A DNA stretch of 34,177 bases, from NCBI GenBank assembly GCA_003565775.1, contig PXAT01000077.1:1-34177 (forward strand). Reading direction: 5' to 3'. Positions 14,760 to 23,048 of the stretch are shown in pieces. How positions within the stretch are numbered: position 1 is the stretch's first letter; every line of letters starts with the position of its first letter. A model generated the notes under the pieces. That model was not told the DNA's origin. It searched no databases and saw only the letters and a list, made by a program, of their open reading frames with translations. Made by a program: the position numbers and the translations under genes. This stretch comes from Ectothiorhodospiraceae bacterium (GTDB taxonomy: Bacteria; Pseudomonadota; Gammaproteobacteria; Nitrococcales; Aquisalimonadaceae).

Positions 14760-15479
14760 ATGCGATGCTGCGCAGCATTCGTCAAAATGTCGACGTATCC
14801 GGTCCTGCTGGCACTGCTGGCCATCTCCTCCGTTGCAAACGCCGGCGGCATCCAGTCGCTGGACGATATTCGCGAGGCCATCGACCGCTACGCCATGGAA
14901 CATCTGGTGCAGAACGCGGAGCGCGACACGGTCACCATCGGACGCCTCGATCCGCGGCTGCGGTTGCAGGAATGCGATCAGGACATCGAGGCGTTCCGGA
15001 ATCCGGGCAATCGGCGCGGCGGCCGCAGCACGGTCGGCGTGCGCTGCCCGGGTAGTCAACCATGGACGATCTATGTCTCGGTTCAGGTTCAGAGCCATGC
15101 CAGCGCGCTGGCGTTGACCCGGGCCATGGGCCGGGGCGAACGCATCCAGGCCGGCGATCTGCGCGAGACCGAAATCAATGTCGCGGATCTGCCCCACGGG
15201 CACTACAGTGACCCGGAACGGCTGGTCGGCATGCAACTGCGGCGCTCGGTGCGCGCGGGCGAGGTTCTGAGTCCTTTGCTGGTGGAGGCTCCGGCGCTGG
15301 TCAACCGCGGCGAGACGGTGATTGTCATCGCGGCGGCCGGCGGCACCGAGGTCAGCATGCAGGGTGAAGCACTGGACAGCGGCGCACTGGGAGACCGGAT
15401 CCGGGTCCGCAACAGCGTGTCGAAACGGGTGATCGAAGGTGAGATCATCGAACGAGGCCGTATCCGGGTCATGCTTTGA
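14760..15479 (+). CDS. flgA: Flagellar P-ring assembly chaperone FlgA
   Basis: FlgA is a periplasmic chaperone for P-ring (FlgI) assembly. From the ATG at 14760 the product has 239 residues: a Sec signal peptide (hydrophobic run YPVLLALLAISSVANA), an N-terminal domain (about 30-120), and a SAF/ChapFlgA domain with RAMGRGERIQAGDLRETEI, MQLRRSVRAGEVL, RGETVIVIAAAGGTEVSMQGEAL and the C-terminal GDRIRVRNSVSKRVIEGEI. The start is uncertain: TTG at 14721 has the stronger ribosome site (GGAGG), ATG at 14787 gives the shortest signal peptide. It heads flgA-flgM-flgN, opposite to the flgB operon, and probably is driven by the sigma-54 site at 14527. Confidence 0.93.
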   Translation: MRCCAAFVKMSTYPVLLALLAISSVANAGGIQSLDDIREAIDRYAMEHLVQNAERDTVTIGRLDPRLRLQECDQDIEAFRNPGNRRGGRSTVGVRCPGSQPWTIYVSVQVQSHASALALTRAMGRGERIQAGDLRETEINVADLPHGHYSDPERLVGMQLRRSVRAGEVLSPLLVEAPALVNRGETVIVIAAAGGTEVSMQGEALDSGALGDRIRVRNSVSKRVIEGEIIERGRIRVML

Positions 15480-15510
15480 TTCTTTCGAAAGAAAATTTGC
15501 AGATGACCGC

Positions 15511-15537
15511 TAAAGAAACCTGTGATGCGGTCGACAT
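15511..15537 (+). promoter_or_regulatory. Possible sigma-28 promoter of flgM
   Basis: TAAA (15511-15514), 15 nt, GTCGACAT (15530-15537). The -35 and spacing are ideal and 5 of 8 bases of the -10 agree. FliA-driven flgM transcription is known in several gammaproteobacteria. The moderate match makes this tentative. Confidence 0.4.
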
Positions 15538-15570
15538 TCCCTTTAAGGAATGCACAAGGGGCAGATTGTT

Positions 15571-15888
15571 ATGACCAATCCGATCAATAACGGCAGCAAA
15601 CCGGCGCTGGATCGCAGCATCGGCGAACCCCAGCGCACCCGCGCCGATGGCGCGGGTGCCGATGCTGCCGGAAACCGTCAGGCCGAGAGCCGCCCGCAGG
15701 GCAGCGGTGACAGCGCCAGTCTGTCGCCGCGACTGCAGGCCGTACTCGATGGCATCCGGCAGACTCCGGATGTGGATCAGGCTCGGGTCGACGCTCTTCG
15801 CCAGCAGATTGCCGATGGCGACTATCCGCTGGATGCGGACAAGATCGCCAGTCGCATGATGGATCTGGAGCGCCTGCTTGAGCGGTGA
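15571..15888 (+). CDS. flgM: Anti-sigma-28 factor FlgM
   Basis: FlgM binds FliA and blocks late flagellar genes until the hook is finished and FlgM is exported. The ATG at 15571 (MTNPINNGSKPALD) is chosen; an ATG at 15550 in the same frame has its AGGA directly abutting the start and would add seven residues. The 105-residue protein has the usual unstructured Gly/Ser/Ala/Arg-rich first half and a C-terminal sigma-binding part (SPRLQAVLDGIRQTPDVDQARVDALRQQIADGDYPLDADKIASRMMDLERLL). Its last codons overlap the flgN start by 11 nt. Confidence 0.93.
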   Translation: MTNPINNGSKPALDRSIGEPQRTRADGAGADAAGNRQAESRPQGSGDSASLSPRLQAVLDGIRQTPDVDQARVDALRQQIADGDYPLDADKIASRMMDLERLLER

Positions 15889-16366
15889 GCAACACGCGAA
15901 AACCCTGACGACCCTGCCGCACCTGTTCCGGAACCTGGAGCAGGTGCTGGAAGCGTTGTGCCAAACGCTTGATGAAGAGCAGCGCTGGGCCATCCACCAG
16001 CCCACCGAACCGAATACCGCCCTGGTCGAGCGCAAGCTTGCCCTGTTGCAGTCTCTCGAGGCGCTGGATCAACAGCGTCAGCAACGCGTCACCGCCGCCG
16101 GACAGACCAACACACCGGCCGGCATGGACGCACTCCTCGCCAGCCTTGACGATCAGGATCTCACCGCCCAGTGGAAGGGTCTGCTGCAACAGTTACAGCG
16201 TTGCCAGGCATTGAACGAAACCAACGGCACGGTCATCCGGCAGGGCATCAATCGCAGCCAGCAACTGCTTGCAGCGCTGCGCGGTGAAGCGAATCCGGAT
16301 CAGACCAACTACCAGTCCGATGGTAGTCGCCCGTCCACCGGCGGCCGGGAACTCGGCCGCGCCTGA
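15878..16366 (+). CDS. flgN: Flagellar export chaperone FlgN
   Basis: FlgN is the cytoplasmic chaperone that delivers the junction proteins FlgK and FlgL to the flagellar export gate. The 162-residue product is almost wholly helical, with leucine- and glutamine-rich repeats (LFRNLEQVLEALCQTLDEEQRWAI, ALVERKLALLQSLEALDQQRQQR, LLQQLQRCQALNETNGTVIRQGINRSQQLLAAL). The last helix with NETNG and the NRSQQLL part is typical of FlgN. The start is TTG at 15878, overlapping flgM by 11 nt, with CTGGAG upstream. No in-frame ATG lies nearby. The tail is polar and probably disordered. Confidence 0.88.
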   Translation: MSGEQHAKTLTTLPHLFRNLEQVLEALCQTLDEEQRWAIHQPTEPNTALVERKLALLQSLEALDQQRQQRVTAAGQTNTPAGMDALLASLDDQDLTAQWKGLLQQLQRCQALNETNGTVIRQGINRSQQLLAALRGEANPDQTNYQSDGSRPSTGGRELGRA

Positions 16367-16389
16367 CACGGCGATCGGCGTCTCCTTAC

Positions 16390-17364
16390 CTACCCGTCGT
16401 TGATCTGGATCGGATTGAAAGTCGCAGGACCGCGTATGGCATCCGAAGCCTCCTCCACGCTGGCCTCGATGGCACCCCCCTCCCGCTGCAGAATCGCGTC
16501 TTCCGCCGCCTCGTTCAGAATGGTGATGCTGATCCGCCGATTGATCGGACTCTCCGGATCCTCGCGGTTGAACAGCACACGATCGGCCAATCCCATGACC
16601 TGGACCACCCGATCACTGTCGGTGCCTCCCCGCAGCAAAGCCCGCCGGGCAGCATTGGCGCGATCCGCGGACAACTCCCAGTTGTCATATTCGCCATTGT
16701 TCGAGAAGCCGACGGCGTCGGTATGCCCGGTAATGGCGATGCGGTTGGGAACCGCGTTCAGGACTTCGGCGAACTCCCGCAGAATGTCCTCGGCATAATC
16801 ACGGAGTGCCGCCGAGCCGAGATCGAACATCGGCCGATTCTTGCGATCCACGATCTGGATCCGCAATCCTTCCGGCGTAATGTCCAGGAACAGCTGGTCC
16901 TTGAACGGCTCCAGCGCCTGGCTCTTGCCGATGGCCTCCTCGAGCTGGACCTGCAAGGCTTCCAGCCGACGTTCGTTTTCCTCGCTCCAGCTTGCCGACC
17001 AGTCGGGCTGGTCGGCACGCTGCATGCCCCAGCCGGAGGTGCGCTCCATGACCGTGGCACCGTCGGAACGATTCTCCATCGGCACATTGCCCAGATCGAG
17101 GGCAACCTCGGAGCCACCCTCGAAATCGATCAACGATGGCGGTCCGCCACCCTGACCGGCCTCGACCATGGTCGGGTTGCGGAAATAATCGGCGATCCCC
17201 CGGCGCTGCGATTCGTCCATCGCCGTGACCAGCCAGAGGACCAGAAACATCGCGAACATTGCCGTCATGAAGTCGGCAAATGCCACCTTCCAGGAGCCAC
17301 CGTGATGGCCGCCCTTCACCTTCTTGACGCGTTTGACGATGATCGGGCGTTGCTTTTCCTGCAT
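16390..17364 (-). CDS. motB: Flagellar motor stator protein MotB
   Basis: MotB anchors the stator to peptidoglycan and carries the proton-binding aspartate. The 324-residue product has a short basic N-terminus, one membrane helix (about 27-47) with WKVAFADFMTAMFAMFLVLWL and the essential aspartate at D31, a plug/linker region (about 50-150, acidic and glycine-rich), and an OmpA-like peptidoglycan-binding domain (about 160-290) with ITGHTDAVGFSNNG and LSADRANAARRALL. Together with MotA this is the H+-type pair. A tail beyond the OmpA domain is acidic and low in complexity. It is 98 nt after motA and ends 23 nt from the end of flgN. Confidence 0.96.
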   Translation of the reverse strand: MQEKQRPIIVKRVKKVKGGHHGGSWKVAFADFMTAMFAMFLVLWLVTAMDESQRRGIADYFRNPTMVEAGQGGGPPSLIDFEGGSEVALDLGNVPMENRSDGATVMERTSGWGMQRADQPDWSASWSEENERRLEALQVQLEEAIGKSQALEPFKDQLFLDITPEGLRIQIVDRKNRPMFDLGSAALRDYAEDILREFAEVLNAVPNRIAITGHTDAVGFSNNGEYDNWELSADRANAARRALLRGGTDSDRVVQVMGLADRVLFNREDPESPINRRISITILNEAAEDAILQREGGAIEASVEEASDAIRGPATFNPIQINDG

Positions 17365-17462
17365 GACCTAGTCCGTCCGCCCGTGCCCGGTAATCGCCGC
17401 ACTGCACGCTGCCAGCCCCGGCAGAGCCCTCAGGCAGATGACATGGCCTGCGGCAAGTGCCA

Positions 17463-18338
17463 TCAGGCAGTCCCCTCACCTTCCGGTTTCCGCCCCTTGA
17501 CGTAGTCTTCCAGCTCGGAAAAGCCCGGCCGTTCCGCCTCGTACATGACCTTACGGCCGAATTCGATGGCCAGCACCGGCTTGTAGCCGTTGAGGATGGC
17601 GACGATGGTCACCTTGATGATGTGCAGAAACTTGGACTTCTCGCGAGCCTGGTGCTCGATCGCCGCCGATAGCGGCCCGACAAAGGAATAGCCGGCCAGA
17701 ATGCCGAGGAACGTGCCGATCAGCGCCGCCGAGACCAGCGCCCCGATAGTCGCCACCGGGCCATCGATCGAACCCATGGCAATGACGATCCCCAGAATCG
17801 CCGCGATAACGCCGAAGCCGGGCAGCGCATCCGCAACGCGATTGACCGCATGGGCCGCCTGCTCCTCTTCCTCGTGCAGGGTCTCCAGTTCGTGCTCCAT
17901 CAGGGCTTCCAGCTCATGGGGGTTCATGCTGCCACCGACCATCAGACGCAGATAATCCATCAGGAACTCCATCGCCTGGTGTTCCTTGGTGATGTTCGGA
18001 TACTTCTGGAACAACTCGCTGTTTTCCGGATCATCGATGTCTGCCTCAATCGCCAGCAGACCTTCGCGCTGCGATTTCTGGAACAGCTCGTACAGCATCG
18101 CCAGCAGGTCCATGTAGGTTTCCTTGCTGTAGGGGGAGCCCTTGAATACCAGTGGTATGAAGGCGAAAACCTGCTTGACGATCTTGCTCGGATTAGCGAT
18201 CAGGAAGCCGCCGAAGGCTGCGCCGAAGATGATCAGCAACTCGAACGGCTGCCACAGAATGGCCAGGTTGCCGCCATGAGCCATGTAGCCGGTGACCACC
18301 GAGAAGATCACTATGACGATGCCGGCCACGATCAACAT
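17463..18338 (-). CDS. motA: Flagellar motor stator protein MotA
   Basis: MotA is the inner-membrane stator subunit that turns the rotor. The 291-residue protein has four membrane segments (about 1-21, 31-49, 171-190, 198-220) and a large cytoplasmic loop. Prolines P173 (LPGFG) and P222, essential in the enteric protein, are at the same numbering, and E98 of the rotor-contact loop is present. It is the first gene of a motA-motB operon, divergent from the HDOD gene at 18465. I found no convincing sigma-28 site in the 126-bp space between them. Confidence 0.97.
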   Translation of the reverse strand: MLIVAGIVIVIFSVVTGYMAHGGNLAILWQPFELLIIFGAAFGGFLIANPSKIVKQVFAFIPLVFKGSPYSKETYMDLLAMLYELFQKSQREGLLAIEADIDDPENSELFQKYPNITKEHQAMEFLMDYLRLMVGGSMNPHELEALMEHELETLHEEEEQAAHAVNRVADALPGFGVIAAILGIVIAMGSIDGPVATIGALVSAALIGTFLGILAGYSFVGPLSAAIEHQAREKSKFLHIIKVTIVAILNGYKPVLAIEFGRKVMYEAERPGFSELEDYVKGRKPEGEGTA

Positions 18339-18464
18339 GCGGTGATTCCTCCTGCCTGCGTAACTGGTTGCGCCGCGCCATCAGTCGGTCGCATGCTGTG
18401 GACGGACCCGGCCGGGCATAAACTCATACGAGCCTTAACGGCCGCATAACAAGAAACTGAAGCC

Positions 18465-20012
18465 GTGAGCCAATCTTTATGGACACGCGGCGTTCGGGCA
18501 TGCCAGCAAACGGACAGCCAACAGACAGCCACCATGGATCAGCAACCTCTTCGAATGGGCGATTACGTCCGCCAACTGGGTGATATCGCTCTGCCCATTC
18601 AGGCCGGCACCCTGGAGACCCTGAAACGGATTGATGTCGAGGGGCTGACCAATACCGAACTTGCCACCATCATGTATCGCGATCCGGCGCTGTGCATCAG
18701 CCTGCTGGCGCGAGCCGCGTCCCTGCAGAAGCGTCCCGAGAATCGCATCGCCACGGTTGATCAGGCGATTCTTCTGCTGGGCACCCGCGGTAGCCTCCGC
18801 TGGGCGCTGGAGCAGCCGGTCGCGGAACAGCAACTCGGCCAGCACGATCTGCGTCTGTACATGGATTTCGTCGCCGACGCCATTCACGCCTCGTCGCAGG
18901 CCACGGCCTGGGCAACGTGGCGGCATGATGTTCTGCCGGCGGAGATTCGAACAGCCGGGCTGATTCGCCTGATCGGGCCCCTCGGCCTTCTGACCAGGCA
19001 CCCGACGCTGTTACACCAGGTGCTGGAGGCCGAGGACGAGCATCCTTATAGCCGGCATTGCGCGGCGTACGCTGTGCTCGGCTTCACATTGAGCGAACTG
19101 AGTGCCGGTCTGATTCAACACCTCAAGCTACCCATCGGGGCGCTGGAGCAACTGCTGCCGGACCGCATCGAAGGGCGGCGCATGCTGGGGCTCAGTCTGG
19201 CAGCCTCGCTGACGGATCTGAGCATCCTCGGCCCCCATCATCCGGATGTGAAGACCGTGATCGAGGCGATCGCCCGCTACAACGGCATGCACATCGCCCT
19301 GATGCTGCAGGACATCGGTATTCATGCCCGGGAAGCCGCCGCCCACCCCTGCGCCGGACACGTTCCGTGGCGCTGGCTGTGCCAGCCGCCTTCAGCCCTG
19401 GTGGACAATGCGCCCCGGCAACTGCCCGGAAAGCTCTGTCTGGCGCCACGCAAGGACATGGCGGAGCGCCTGATGGCGCTCTGCCGAAAGCCGCCGAATG
19501 AGCGCGCCGAGCAGGAACTGGCCCTGAAACACTCCCACACCGAACCGGTCGACAGCACGATCATGCTGGCCCTGAAGGCGCTGCATCACGGTCTCGGTCT
19601 GGCCCGGGTCATCTACTTCCGGCCGGATGCCGCGGACGAGAGCATCCGGCCCTACATCACCCTGGGTTGCAATGGCAATCCATTGCTGCCGGAGCTGGCC
19701 CTGACGGTTGTTTCCGGCTCGCGCCTGCGGTCGTATCTTCGCGATGGGCGCTGGATGAAACTGGATACCGCACACCTGCATGACCTGCTCGGCGTGATTC
19801 ACCACACCTCACACCGTCTTTTCTTCTGCGATCACGCCCTGATCGCACCGATCCGCAGTCCGGACGGGCTCCAGGGCATGCTGTATGCCGATCAGGGCAG
19901 CAACGACTGCCTGCTGCACGAAACGGCGGTGCAGGGATTTCCGGCGGTCTGCGATGCACTGGAGAGCGGCTTCAGCCACCTGCATCTGCCGGAAACACTG
20001 TCACTGAATTGA
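18465..20012 (+). CDS. HDOD domain protein with C-terminal GAF-like region
   Basis: HDOD proteins resemble HD phosphohydrolases but lack the metal-binding His-Asp and serve in signalling, often of motility or virulence. The 515-residue product has an N-terminal HDOD part (about 40-270; LETLKRIDVEGLTNTELATIMYRDPALCISLLARAAS, then VDQAILLLGTRGSLRWAL) and a C-terminal region (about 360-500; MLALKALHHGLGLARVIYF, LIAPIRSPDGLQGMLYAD) that looks like a GAF sensor fold. The start is a GTG at 18465; an in-frame ATG at 18534 is an alternative. It is divergent from motA, which makes a motility role tempting, but no residue evidence shows this. Confidence 0.75.
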   Translation: MSQSLWTRGVRACQQTDSQQTATMDQQPLRMGDYVRQLGDIALPIQAGTLETLKRIDVEGLTNTELATIMYRDPALCISLLARAASLQKRPENRIATVDQAILLLGTRGSLRWALEQPVAEQQLGQHDLRLYMDFVADAIHASSQATAWATWRHDVLPAEIRTAGLIRLIGPLGLLTRHPTLLHQVLEAEDEHPYSRHCAAYAVLGFTLSELSAGLIQHLKLPIGALEQLLPDRIEGRRMLGLSLAASLTDLSILGPHHPDVKTVIEAIARYNGMHIALMLQDIGIHAREAAAHPCAGHVPWRWLCQPPSALVDNAPRQLPGKLCLAPRKDMAERLMALCRKPPNERAEQELALKHSHTEPVDSTIMLALKALHHGLGLARVIYFRPDAADESIRPYITLGCNGNPLLPELALTVVSGSRLRSYLRDGRWMKLDTAHLHDLLGVIHHTSHRLFFCDHALIAPIRSPDGLQGMLYADQGSNDCLLHETAVQGFPAVCDALESGFSHLHLPETLSLN

Positions 20013-20029
20013 CATGATCCCGTCATGTC
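20011..20029. other. Small dyad after the HDOD gene
   Basis: GACATGA and TCATGTC close on a 5-nt loop directly at the HDOD stop codon. There is no T-run. It may be a weak hairpin or an operator for the small gene at 20083. Confidence 0.3.
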
Positions 20030-20082
20030 CCGGCAACCGCACGCGGACATCCTTGCGCTCAACGCTACCCAGGAGACGCATC

Positions 20083-20274
20083 ATGGCCCGCAAATCCCCG
20101 GTTGAACTGCATCGCATCGCGCTGTCCCTGCACGGACGAGGGCATGCCCCCTCGCTGATCGCCGACATGCTCGGACTGCACCCCGGCGCCCTGCGCAACT
20201 GGCTGTCGGAACAGGCCAGTCGGAATGACAGGACAGGCACACCGGTAACGGGTTCATCACGCTCGCGCGCCTGA
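20083..20274 (+). CDS. Small helix-turn-helix-like protein, 63 aa
   Basis: The ATG at 20083 has a good ribosome site (CAGGAGACG). The 63-residue basic protein is mostly one compact helical unit (VELHRIALSLHGRGHAPSLIADMLGLHPGALRNWL) resembling the N-terminal helix-turn-helix of transposases or small regulators, followed by a polar tail rich in Ser, Arg and Thr. I cannot name a family. It lies between the HDOD gene and cydA, on the same strand as both. It may be a small DNA-binding regulator or a remnant; no transposase core domain follows. Confidence 0.55.
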   Translation: MARKSPVELHRIALSLHGRGHAPSLIADMLGLHPGALRNWLSEQASRNDRTGTPVTGSSRSRA

Positions 20275-20333
20275 GCGAATTCGACAACGGATCCGCGCCT
20301 TCCGTCGCAACCCGAACTGCAGCGAACTATCCG

Positions 20334-20361
20334 TGCCCACCGGGCTCTACTGCGATATGAT
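20334..20361 (+). promoter_or_regulatory. Possible promoter of cydA
   Basis: TATGAT (20356-20361) matches the sigma-70 -10 at 5 of 6 positions. The -35 (TGCCCA, 16 nt away) is poor, so an activator would be needed. It lies in the 195-base space between the small HTH gene and cydA, which holds nothing else recognisable. Confidence 0.3.
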
Positions 20362-20469
20362 CGGTCAACCGGTCACAGGCGAAAAACGCTCACTCGGCTC
20401 TTCCTGCCGACGCGCTCCGCCTTTTCCTCCGCTCAAAAGCCCGCCCGGGCCGAACAGAGGTTGCTCGCA

Positions 20470-21861
20470 ATGGAGTTGGATCCGCTTCTCATTTCCCGCA
20501 TCCAGTTCGCGTTCGTCGTCTCTTTCCACATCATTTTCCCGGCTTTCACCATCGGTCTCGCATCGTTCATCGCGGTGCTGGAAGGTCTCTGGTTCAAGAC
20601 CGGCAACCCGGTCTACCTGCGACTCTCGAAAATGTGGATCAAGGTCTTCGCCGTCTCCTTCGGCATGGGCGTGGTCTCCGGCATCGTCATGTCGTTCCAG
20701 TTCGGTACCAACTGGAGCGAACTCTCGTACGCCTCGGCCAACTTCCTCGGGCCAATCCTGAGCTACGAAGTGGTGACCGCGTTCTTCCTTGAAGCAACCT
20801 TCCTCGGGGTGCTGCTGTTCGGCCGTAGCAAGGTCCCCCAGGGCATGCATCTGTTTGCCGCCATCATGGTTGCGGTAGGCACTTTCATATCCTCTTTCTG
20901 GATCCTGTCCGCGAACAGCTGGATGCAGACCCCGGCCGGTATCGAACTGATCAACGGTCGGGTCGAAGTGGTGAGCTGGCTCGAAGCCATCTTCAACCCG
21001 TCATTCCCTTATCGCTTCGCGCACATGGTGCTGGCGGCGTTCCTCACCACCGGCTTCTTCGTCATTGCCGTGAGCGCCTGGTACCTGCTGATCAACAAGT
21101 CGCGCGAATACGCCAAGATCATGTTCTCCATGACCCTGTGGCTGGTTGTCGTGATGGCCCCGCTGCAGGTGCTGGTCGGTGACATGCACGGCCTCGACAC
21201 GCTGGAACACCAGCCGGTCAAGGTGGCGGCAATGGAGGGCAACTGGGAAACCGGTACTCGCGTGCCCCTGCTGTTGTTCGCCATCCCCGACCAGGCTGCG
21301 GAGAGCAACCGGTTCGAGGTCGGTATTCCGGGCCTTGCCAGCTTCATCCTGAAGCATGATCTGGATGGCGAGGTTCCGGGGCTGAAGGACTGGGCGCCGG
21401 AAGATCGACCGCATGTGGCGACCGTGTTCTGGTCGTTCCGCGTGATGGTCGGTATCGGCATGCTGATGGTGCTTGTGGCCGGGCTCAGTCTGGTGCTGCG
21501 CTGGCGCGGCACCCTGTACGAGAATCGCGCCTTCCTGCGGCTGTGTACCTTCATGATGCCGCTGCCCTTTATCGCGGTCCTGGCCGGCTGGATCACGACC
21601 GAGATGGGTCGTCAACCCTGGGTGCTGTACGGCCTCATGCGGACCGAAGACGCGATCACGCCGTCGCTGACGGGAGGTGTGGCGCTGACGTCGCTGATCG
21701 TGTTCATCGTCGTCTATGCCGTCATCTTCGTCGCGGGTGGCTATTACATCAGTCGAATCCTGGTCGGCGGACCGGAAAAGGAAGACACACCGCTGGACGA
21801 GCTTCCGGAGCACAGGCGCCGTCCGTCGCGACCGATGTCGGCGGCTGACAGCCCCCTGTGA
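20470..21861 (+). CDS. cydA: Cytochrome bd-type ubiquinol oxidase subunit I (CydA/CioA)
   Basis: CydA carries the three hemes and the quinol site of the bd oxidase, which reduces oxygen to water in the inner membrane. From the ATG at 20470 it has 463 residues, against about 522 in E. coli, because the long Q-loop insert is absent; this and GWITTEMGRQPWVLYGLMRTEDA are as in cyanide-insensitive (CioA-like) enzymes. Heme ligands are visible: H20 (SFHIIF), H185 (RFAHMV), M379. Acidic residues E100 and E108 of the proton path and K251/E256 of the quinol site are present. Eight to nine membrane helices are seen. It is followed by cydB after 31 nt. A TTG at 20461 is a weaker start. Confidence 0.96.
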   Translation: MELDPLLISRIQFAFVVSFHIIFPAFTIGLASFIAVLEGLWFKTGNPVYLRLSKMWIKVFAVSFGMGVVSGIVMSFQFGTNWSELSYASANFLGPILSYEVVTAFFLEATFLGVLLFGRSKVPQGMHLFAAIMVAVGTFISSFWILSANSWMQTPAGIELINGRVEVVSWLEAIFNPSFPYRFAHMVLAAFLTTGFFVIAVSAWYLLINKSREYAKIMFSMTLWLVVVMAPLQVLVGDMHGLDTLEHQPVKVAAMEGNWETGTRVPLLLFAIPDQAAESNRFEVGIPGLASFILKHDLDGEVPGLKDWAPEDRPHVATVFWSFRVMVGIGMLMVLVAGLSLVLRWRGTLYENRAFLRLCTFMMPLPFIAVLAGWITTEMGRQPWVLYGLMRTEDAITPSLTGGVALTSLIVFIVVYAVIFVAGGYYISRILVGGPEKEDTPLDELPEHRRRPSRPMSAADSPL

Positions 21862-21892
21862 CGATGCCCCTAGCATTCGGAGTGAATTGATC

Positions 21893-22909
21893 ATGGACGG
21901 ACAATTGTTTGACCTGACCCTGATCTGGGCGGCCATTATCGCCTTCGGCGTCTTCATGTACGTGCTGATGGACGGATTCGACCTGGGCGTCGGCATCCTC
22001 TTCCCGTTCGCGCCGAACGAGGAGGCCCGGGACATCATGATGAATACCGTCGCACCGGTCTGGGACGGCAACGAGACCTGGCTGGTGCTCGGCGGGGCCG
22101 GGCTGCTCGGCGCTTTTCCGCTGGTCTACTCGGTCGTACTCCCGGCGGTCTATCTGCCGATTCTGATCATGCTGGCGGGGCTGATCTTCCGCGGCGTGGC
22201 CTTCGAGTTCCGCTTCAAGGCCAAGGATTCCAAGTGGCTGTGGGATATCTCGTTCACCGTCGGCTCCATGGTTGCAACCTTTGCCCAGGGGCTGGTCCTC
22301 GGCAGCTTCATTCAGGGCTTCGAGGTGGAAGGCACCCGTTTCGTCGGCACGCCATTCGACTGGGCCACGCCGTTCGCCCTGATGACCGGCTTCGGCCTGA
22401 TGGCCGGCTATGCGCTGATCGGTGGCTCCTGGGTCATTCTCAAGACCGAAGGTGAAGTCCGCGACTGGGCCTATCGCGTCGCCCCGGTGCTGCTGGGACT
22501 GGTGCTGCTGTTCATCGCCGTCGTCAGCCTGTGGACACCGCTGATGCGCGAAGCCATCGCCGAGCGCTGGTTCTCGACACCGAATCTGTTTTATTTCCTG
22601 CCAGTGCCGGTGGTAACCGGGCTGATCACGCTGCTGATGATCAAGGCGCTCCGCGACCGGGCTGACTATCTGCCGTTCCTCTGCTCGCTCGGCCTGTTTG
22701 CCCTTTGCTATTCCGGCCTTGCCATCAGCCTGTGGCCGAACGTTATCCAGCCCGACATCAGTCTCTGGGATGCCGCCGCATCGCCGGGTTCGCAGCTGTT
22801 CCTGCTGCTCGGCGTGCTGTTCATCATCCCGTTTATCCTGGTCTACACGAGCTGGACCTACTGGGTATTCCGCGGCAAGGTCACCAGAGATTCCGTGGGC
22901 TATCACTGA
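21893..22909 (+). CDS. cydB: Cytochrome bd-type ubiquinol oxidase subunit II (CydB/CioB)
   Basis: CydB is the second membrane subunit, structurally supporting the heme-bearing CydA. The ATG at 21893 has GGAGTGA upstream; the open frame runs further left but there it overlaps cydA. The 338-residue product has eight or nine helices and the family motifs ALMDGFDLGVGILFPF-like (MYVLMDGFDLGVGIL), the NTVAPVWDGNETWLVLGG segment, LPAVYLPILIMLAGLIFRGVAFEFR and the C-terminal PFILVYTSWTYWVFRGKV. No small CydX-like frame follows; in this type one is often absent. A strong hairpin lies after it. Confidence 0.96.
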   Translation: MDGQLFDLTLIWAAIIAFGVFMYVLMDGFDLGVGILFPFAPNEEARDIMMNTVAPVWDGNETWLVLGGAGLLGAFPLVYSVVLPAVYLPILIMLAGLIFRGVAFEFRFKAKDSKWLWDISFTVGSMVATFAQGLVLGSFIQGFEVEGTRFVGTPFDWATPFALMTGFGLMAGYALIGGSWVILKTEGEVRDWAYRVAPVLLGLVLLFIAVVSLWTPLMREAIAERWFSTPNLFYFLPVPVVTGLITLLMIKALRDRADYLPFLCSLGLFALCYSGLAISLWPNVIQPDISLWDAAASPGSQLFLLLGVLFIIPFILVYTSWTYWVFRGKVTRDSVGYH

Positions 22910-22917
22910 ACCGGTCT

Positions 22918-22953
22918 GCGCACTGCGTCGGGGGCTCTCCCGACGCAGTGCGC
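22918..22953 (+). terminator. Strong hairpin between cydB and cydD
   Basis: A perfect 15-bp stem (GCGCACTGCGTCGGG 22918-22932, loop GGCTCT, CCCGACGCAGTGCGC 22939-22953). There is no T-run, so it may terminate weakly or set the ratio of cydAB to cydDC mRNA. It starts 8 nt after the cydB stop. Confidence 0.55.
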
Positions 22954-23048
22954 GGGGCCCTGACTGATTCCCGGTTCTGCATGCGAATGGATCGGGACTT
23001 CCCTGGTCCGCAGCCTGCGACACCACTCCGACCACCCGCTGGACTCTG

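Noticed and set aside
18419-18449. TAAA followed by GCCGCATAA upstream of the HDOD gene
   Set aside because: Spacing is 18 nt and the -10 carries an extra base; not a credible sigma-28 site.
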